Assembly: GCA_049297855.1 (NCBI GenBank)
Contig: JBAQVB010000081.1
Coordinates: 1-9,351, forward strand
Reading direction: 5' to 3'
Origin: CAXYVX01 sp049297855
Lineage (GTDB): Bacteria > Patescibacteriota > Saccharimonadia > Saccharimonadales > Saccharimonadaceae
Length of the DNA: 9,351 bases
The translations under genes and the position numbers were made by a program. Positions 6,492 to 9,351 of this stretch are shown in pieces. The notes beneath the pieces are model-generated. The model saw only the letters and a list, made by a program, of their open reading frames with translations. It had not been told where the DNA came from and made no database searches. Each line of letters begins with the position of its first letter. Within the stretch, counting starts at the first letter, position 1.

Positions 6492-6785
6492 ATGGCTAAT
6501 GTTAATGTTGATCGATCCTACCTCGCACCCAACACGTTGTTGGTAGGAGGCTGGTGGGTTAAGTGTATGAATTGCGCACACATATTTTATAAATACGAGG
6601 AAGCTTCGTATGACGGCAGGTGCGTCGTATGTGGCGCATATTTCAGGTATGTCGCCGCGTGTTATATTAATGGTCGCGGCAATGGAGAAAGCGAAGTGAT
6701 GGCCTTCGCCAAAAGCCAGCACCTCGACGACGTTAAATTCATCGGCCAGGGTGACCCGAACGAACTTTGGCCTCTTCCACGTTAG
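6492..6785 (+). CDS. Small zinc-ribbon protein of unknown function
   Basis: I do not recognise this 97-residue protein. The start ATG 6492 is chosen because AAAGGAG at 6480-6486 lies five bases before it; an in-frame ATG at 6438 would add 18 residues but overlaps the promoter. Two CxxC pairs, CMNC (25-28) and CVVC (44-47), are separated by 15 residues and followed by aromatic positions (Tyr50, Phe51, Tyr53), the layout of a rubredoxin-like knuckle zinc ribbon. Such ribbons bind nucleic acid or protein. No signal peptide or membrane segment is present. The C-terminal third (about 60-97) is polar. It is a single-gene unit between trmD (divergent) and the KH gene (convergent). A minus-strand frame of 168 codons overlaps it, but lacks a ribosome binding site and any motif, so the plus-strand reading is preferred. 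Confidence 0.65.
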   Translation: MANVNVDRSYLAPNTLLVGGWWVKCMNCAHIFYKYEEASYDGRCVVCGAYFRYVAACYINGRGNGESEVMAFAKSQHLDDVKFIGQGDPNELWPLPR

Positions 6786-6819
6786 CTCCAGCCACCGGCC
6801 CATATCAGAAGGTCGTAGC

Positions 6820-6883
6820 GCCCCGCTGAAAACTATTCGCTCAATCGAATCCTCCGGTTTAGCCTCAGTTATTTCAGCGGGGC
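6820..6883 (+). terminator. Long perfect hairpin with T-rich tail, probable terminator
   Basis: GCCCCGCTGAAA (6820-6831) pairs perfectly with TTTCAGCGGGGC (6872-6883) over 12 bases, followed by TATTTTCTTT. The 40-base loop can itself fold (ATTCG with CGAAT). It lies 34 bases after the zinc-ribbon stop. The large loop is unusual for a simple terminator, so it may be another structured RNA element. Confidence 0.5.
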
Positions 6884-6920
6884 TATTTTCTTTCAATGTA
6901 AACAATTTCATATTAAATCC

Positions 6921-6951
6921 AAAAATCGCCACGTATTCGATGGCGATTTTT
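6921..6951. terminator. Bidirectional intrinsic terminator
   Basis: AAAAATCGCC (6921-6930) pairs with GGCGATTTTT (6942-6951) around an 11-base loop. Both strands end the stem in five T, so it can end the plus-strand zinc-ribbon transcript and the minus-strand KH gene transcript that converge here. Confidence 0.85.
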
Positions 6952-7057
6952 GAAACCCATAAATCTCACATTTCGCGAGTGGTGGTTCGCGAAAATATGT
7001 TGTTTTGGCGCACACAATTTACCTTCTCGCAGTAAATGATTTCCAAAACTGACGTTA

Positions 7058-7507
7058 TTATATATCAAGATCGTCGTATTTCGCAAGGTCTTCGCGCAAC
7101 TTTTTTGCGCGATCGCTAACGTCGTCGTCGGCTTTTTCCACAGTTTCGCTCGAGCTTTCACTGTCAGAGTTTTCCACATCGGCTGGTTTGGCAGCGGAAT
7201 TTTGCGAAGTTTCTGTTGTATTGCTAACATCATCATCGGCCTTCGAATTCGTTTTATCATTCGATTCATCGGTATCGATAATCTTCAGATTATAATGATC
7301 GTTGTTTTTGGTGCCCAATGCACGTAACAGCGACCGCAGGCTCTGCGCCGTGGCACCGTGTTTACCGATCACTCGCCCAAGATCATCCGGATCAACCATC
7401 AAGTTAAGCAACACGCCACGTTCGTCCTCTGTACGCTCAACTTTAACGGCATCCGGGCGATCCACCAACTGCTTAACGATATACTCAATAAATTCCGTCT
7501 CAATCAT
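7058..7507 (-). CDS. khpA: KH-domain RNA-binding protein KhpA with long acidic tail
   Basis: Residues 1-78 form a complete KhpA-type KH domain: an N-terminal helix (FIEYIVKQLVDRP), then LMVDPDDLGRVIGKHGATAQ with the RNA-contacting GxxG loop GKHG at 48-51, and a closing strand NLKII. KhpA binds RNA broadly and affects cell division and translation in bacteria where it has been studied. KhpA is usually about 75-80 residues; this protein has a further 70-residue tail rich in Asp, Glu, Ser and Asn, with KADDDVS occurring twice (89-95 and 125-131), ending in a likely short charged helix. A strong Shine-Dalgarno AGAGGAGG at 7512-7519 lies four bases before ATG 7507. It is divergent from rpsP, although the two genes are commonly adjacent in the same direction. 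Domain call is sure; the role of the tail is unknown. Confidence 0.9.
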   Translation of the reverse strand: MIETEFIEYIVKQLVDRPDAVKVERTEDERGVLLNLMVDPDDLGRVIGKHGATAQSLRSLLRALGTKNNDHYNLKIIDTDESNDKTNSKADDDVSNTTETSQNSAAKPADVENSDSESSSETVEKADDDVSDRAKKLREDLAKYDDLDI

Positions 7508-7537
7508 ACTGCCTCCTCTTTTAAGATTAATGTTTAC

Positions 7538-7543
7538 ATTTTA
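7538..7543 (-). promoter_or_regulatory. khpA: Extended -10 box of khpA
   Basis: TAAAAT on the minus strand, preceded by TG plus one base, forms an extended -10 about 30 bases before the khpA ATG. The candidate -35 (TTCGCG, 17 bases upstream) is weak. Confidence 0.45.
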
Positions 7544-7571
7544 ACACGAATGCAGCGATTCGCGAAAGCTC

Positions 7572-7600
7572 TTGAAAAACGACAACGTTTCTGTTAAACT
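7572..7600 (+). promoter_or_regulatory. rpsP: Promoter of rpsP
   Basis: TTGAAA (7572-7577) and TAAACT (7595-7600) have a 17-base spacer, and TG plus one base precedes the -10. Transcription would start near 7607, giving a leader of about 65 bases. Confidence 0.65.
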
Positions 7601-7630
7601 ACTATCAACCGTTTAGCGAGAGCTTGGCCG

Positions 7631-7644
7631 TTTTCGCGCGAAAA
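7631..7644 (+). promoter_or_regulatory. Perfect palindrome in the rpsP leader
   Basis: TTTTCGCGCGAAAA is a 14-base perfect inverted repeat inside the predicted rpsP leader, 11 bases before the Shine-Dalgarno AAAGGAG (7656-7662). It could be an operator or a small leader hairpin; no known regulator is identified. Confidence 0.35.
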
Positions 7645-7671
7645 ATGTTTTAAGCAAAGGAGAAAAATTTA

Positions 7672-8058
7672 ATGTTAGCAATTCGTTTACAGCGCATCGG
7701 CAAAGCGCACCACGCCATGTATCGTTTGATCGTACAAGACTCGCACCGCACACCAACCAGCGGTAATGTGGTAGCTCAGGTAGGATCATACAATCCACAC
7801 AACAAAGAAGTAACCGTCGACGCCGAGACCGCGCAAAAGTTCCTTGATCATGGCGCACAACCAACCAGCCGAGTCGCCCAACTATTAGCATCCAACGGAG
7901 TTAAACTACCGAAATGGTTCAAGGCCACGCCGGCCAAGTCGAGCAAGATTCGTCATCCGGAGAAGCTGCGCAAAAACCAGCCGAAAGAAGAGCCGACCGC
8001 CGAAGCAATAACTGAAACTTCAGCCGAATCAGAAGCTACACCGGCTGAGAACGTCTAA
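7672..8058 (+). CDS. rpsP: 30S ribosomal protein bS16
   Basis: bS16 is a primary 30S assembly protein that binds the 5' and central domains of 16S rRNA. The N-terminal 85 residues fit the family: IRLQRIGKAHHAMYRLIVQD, then VGSYNP (37-42) and GAQPTSRVAQLL (61-72). At 128 residues it is longer than the common 80-90; the rest is a basic segment (about 88-106) followed by a Glu/Ala/Thr-rich tail that is probably disordered, seen in other long bS16 proteins. ATG 7672 has AAAGGAG nine bases upstream and matches the family start. It forms a single-gene unit with its own promoter and terminator, divergent from khpA, whereas rpsP commonly leads an operon with khpA, rimM and trmD. The call is certain. 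Confidence 0.97.
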   Translation: MLAIRLQRIGKAHHAMYRLIVQDSHRTPTSGNVVAQVGSYNPHNKEVTVDAETAQKFLDHGAQPTSRVAQLLASNGVKLPKWFKATPAKSSKIRHPEKLRKNQPKEEPTAEAITETSAESEATPAENV

Positions 8059-8090
8059 TTTTAATGAGACGATATAAAAATTCTATCAGT

Positions 8091-8118
8091 AAAATCCCGC
8101 GCTAAAAGCGGGATTTTT
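8091..8118. terminator. Bidirectional intrinsic terminator between rpsP and rnc
   Basis: AAAATCCCGC (8091-8100) pairs with GCGGGATTTT (8108-8117) around a 7-base loop. T-runs follow on both strands (five on plus, four on minus), so it can serve both the rpsP transcript and the convergent rnc transcript. Confidence 0.88.
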
Positions 8119-8133
8119 AGTTTAAATGATTTA

Positions 8134-8973
8134 TCATTTAGCGCGTTTGGCGGCCACTTTTTTGGCGCGTCGTTCACGATAATACTTAATACCCATTTTG
8201 GCCGCTTCTTGCTGCGCGATTTGTTTGCTCGAACCTTTACCGCGTCCGATCTCGGTTTTACCTACAAAAGCGCCCATTACAAAAATCTTATCGTGATCTG
8301 GCCCCTGTTCATCGATCACGCGATAATCCGGAATCGCCTGATCTTCTCGTTGCGAAATTTCCTGCAAATGACTTTTTGAGTCGCGCCACGAGCCGCTCTC
8401 CAAAATCTCGTCCAAATTCACTAAAATGTGTTTTGAAATAAAATCTGCTGCGACGGTAAAACCCTGATCCAAATAAATCGCGCCGGTTAGCGCCTCAAAG
8501 CAATTCGCCACGATATGGAGTTGCGACTGCTCGCTGCCCTGTTTTTCGCCGCGCGACATGCGAATAAGTGGCTGATAACCGAGATTATCACCGGCGTCAC
8601 GAATACTCTCGGTGCGCACCAAAGCCGCCCGCCATGAAGTCAGTACGCCTTCCGGCATCGCAAAATGACGAAATAAATATTCGGTCGATACCAGCTCCAA
8701 CACTGCGTCGCCCAAAAATTCCAAGCGCTCGTTATGCGCCCGCGCCGTTTTACGGTGCTCATTGACGTAGCTGCGATGCGTTAGCGCGGTCACGATTAGC
8801 GACGGATTTTTAAATTCAAAACCCAATTTTTCGCGCGCAAAATCTTGATACGGCGCAAAATTGACGCCCTCAACCGGTGGAATAACCGGTTGGTCAACCG
8901 GAATGCGTCGAAACCGATCGTCCTCGGCCGCACGCACGGCTTGTTTTTGTCGCTGATTTTTAGCTTTTGTCAT
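8134..8973 (-). CDS. rnc: Ribonuclease III
   Basis: RNase III cuts double-stranded RNA, including the rRNA precursor. This 279-residue protein is longer than the usual 220-250 owing to a charged N-terminal extension (about 1-40). The catalytic domain (about 41-190) has the signature NERLEFLGDAVLEL (81-94) with metal ligands Glu85 and Asp89, and the second catalytic segment ANCFEALTGAIYLD (156-169). In that segment Glu160 is kept, but the position of E. coli Asp114 is Asn157. Residues about 198-265 are a double-stranded RNA binding domain ending in GKGSSKQIAQQEAA, followed by a lysine/arginine-rich tail. A Shine-Dalgarno-like AAAGGG lies ahead of ATG 8973. The gene stands alone, convergent with rpsP. 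Asn at that position also occurs in some other bacterial RNase III families, so the enzyme is probably active. Confidence 0.95.
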   Translation of the reverse strand: MTKAKNQRQKQAVRAAEDDRFRRIPVDQPVIPPVEGVNFAPYQDFAREKLGFEFKNPSLIVTALTHRSYVNEHRKTARAHNERLEFLGDAVLELVSTEYLFRHFAMPEGVLTSWRAALVRTESIRDAGDNLGYQPLIRMSRGEKQGSEQSQLHIVANCFEALTGAIYLDQGFTVAADFISKHILVNLDEILESGSWRDSKSHLQEISQREDQAIPDYRVIDEQGPDHDKIFVMGAFVGKTEIGRGKGSSKQIAQQEAAKMGIKYYRERRAKKVAAKRAK

Positions 8974-9098
8974 AATTTTACCCTTTCTGAGCTTCGCGCA
9001 AACTTTATCTCATAAAATCTACACGAAAACCATAAATTAAATTTTACTAAACAATTATATCAAATTACTACAACATGTGGAATGTTCAAAAAAATAGT

Positions 9099-9127
9099 TT
9101 GCACTTCCATTAAAGTTATGCTAAACT
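9099..9127 (+). promoter_or_regulatory. Promoter of the type IV prepilin gene
   Basis: TTGCAC (9099-9104) and TAAACT (9122-9127) have a 17-base spacer, with TG plus one base before the -10. The start would be near 9134. TAGGAG (9155-9160) is a Shine-Dalgarno site 11 bases before ATG 9172. Confidence 0.65.
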
Positions 9128-9171
9128 GAAAATGTAATTCAATATCTAAGTATTTAGGAGAAACTATAATT

Positions 9172-9351
9172 ATGAACAACATAAACAAACAACAAATCAC
9201 CCCCCCCCCACTGCTCCCCGGCGCAATTATTAATTAATGACAAACTACGTCACAGTTCCGGTTTCACTATTATAGAGGTAGCGTTGGTTTTAGCCATTGC
9301 CGGTTTAATATTTTTAGTCGTTTTTATTGCCTGGCCAGCGTTACAGAATAG
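9172..9351 (+). CDS. Type IV prepilin, out of frame at a C10 run, 3' end outside window
   Basis: From ATG 9172 the frame as written gives 21 residues and stops at TAA 9235-9237. One frame over, and running to the window end, is a class III-signal prepilin: KLRHSSG then FTIIEVALVLAIAGLIFLVV, with peptidase cleavage after the Gly at 9260-9262, Phe1 and Glu5 of the mature pilin, and the hydrophobic helix. The run of ten C at 9200-9209 separates the two frames: nine (or twelve) C would join them and give a 30-residue leader ending in LINDKLRHSSG. No in-frame ATG, GTG or TTG lies between a stop at 9182-9184 and the cleavage site, so the upstream ATG is the only good start. The product would be a pilus or competence subunit at the membrane. 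Either the gene is phase-variable and OFF here, or the C count is a sequence error. Confidence 0.75.
9200..9209 (+). repeat. Homopolymer of ten C in the prepilin leader
   Basis: A ten-base C run lies ten codons into the reading frame of an otherwise AT-rich leader. Its length decides whether the pilin is read in frame: nine or twelve C is ON, ten or eleven is OFF. It is also the type of tract most prone to sequencing error. Confidence 0.9.

Noticed and set aside
6426..6932. Minus-strand open frame of 168 codons across the zinc-ribbon gene
   Set aside because: It has no ribosome binding site, shows no recognisable motif, and runs through the 6820-6883 hairpin and part of the bidirectional terminator. 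The plus-strand gene has a promoter, Shine-Dalgarno site and paired CxxC motifs.
1..9351. CRISPR arrays, insertion sequences or tRNA genes
   Set aside because: No spaced direct repeats, no transposase-like protein with terminal inverted repeats, and no tRNA cloverleaf were found on either strand by eye.

Overview
The window looks like chromosomal DNA of a Patescibacteria/CPR bacterium, most likely Candidatus Saccharibacteria (TM7). This is inferred from gene content and protein style: short proteins, an FMN-binding protein/ApbE/NqrB-RnfD-FNR cluster, a separate bS16/KH/TrmD/RNase III group with acidic or basic tails, and a type IV prepilin. No rRNA or marker phylogeny is available to confirm it. 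UGA is used as a stop, so the UGA-recoded CPR groups are unlikely.

Layout. (1) About 1-984, minus strand: two tandem beta-class DNA methyltransferase genes with a 4-base overlap. The upstream one has lost its N-terminal half and the downstream one runs off the window. (2) About 975-1005: a junction at which that methyltransferase and a divergent plus-strand FMN-binding protein gene are both cut at their 5' ends, so this is either a deletion scar or an assembly chimera. (3) About 985-3614, plus strand: a tightly packed flavin electron-transfer operon, made of the FMN-binding protein (with an apparent 1-base frameshift), ApbE flavinyltransferase, and a membrane NqrB/RnfD-like protein fused to a ferredoxin-NADP reductase-like domain. 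(4) 3682-5424: a GH13 alpha-glucan enzyme with a CBM48-like N-terminus. (5) 5425-5724: no protein gene, but a candidate promoter and a strong terminator that could bracket a small RNA of about 120 nt. (6) 5725-9000: translation and RNA genes in separate units: trmD (-), a zinc-ribbon orphan (+), a KH protein (-), rpsP (+) and rnc (-), with good intrinsic terminators between the convergent pairs. (7) 9099-9351: promoter and start of a type IV prepilin gene whose leader contains a run of ten C that puts the pilin out of frame.

How the genes work together. The flavin operon reads as an electron path: NAD(P)H to FAD in the reductase domain, across the membrane domain, to an extracytoplasmic FMN protein whose FMN is attached by ApbE. 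The RNA genes (TrmD, bS16, KH protein, RNase III) are usually housekeeping, but here the common rpsP-khpA-rimM-trmD order is broken up and rimM is not in the window. Both trmD and the GH13 gene have a -10-like box 6-7 bases before a start codon, which suggests leaderless mRNAs; other genes have clear Shine-Dalgarno sites. The two most testable novelties are the C10 tract in the prepilin leader and the methyltransferase with DEPY in place of DPPY.
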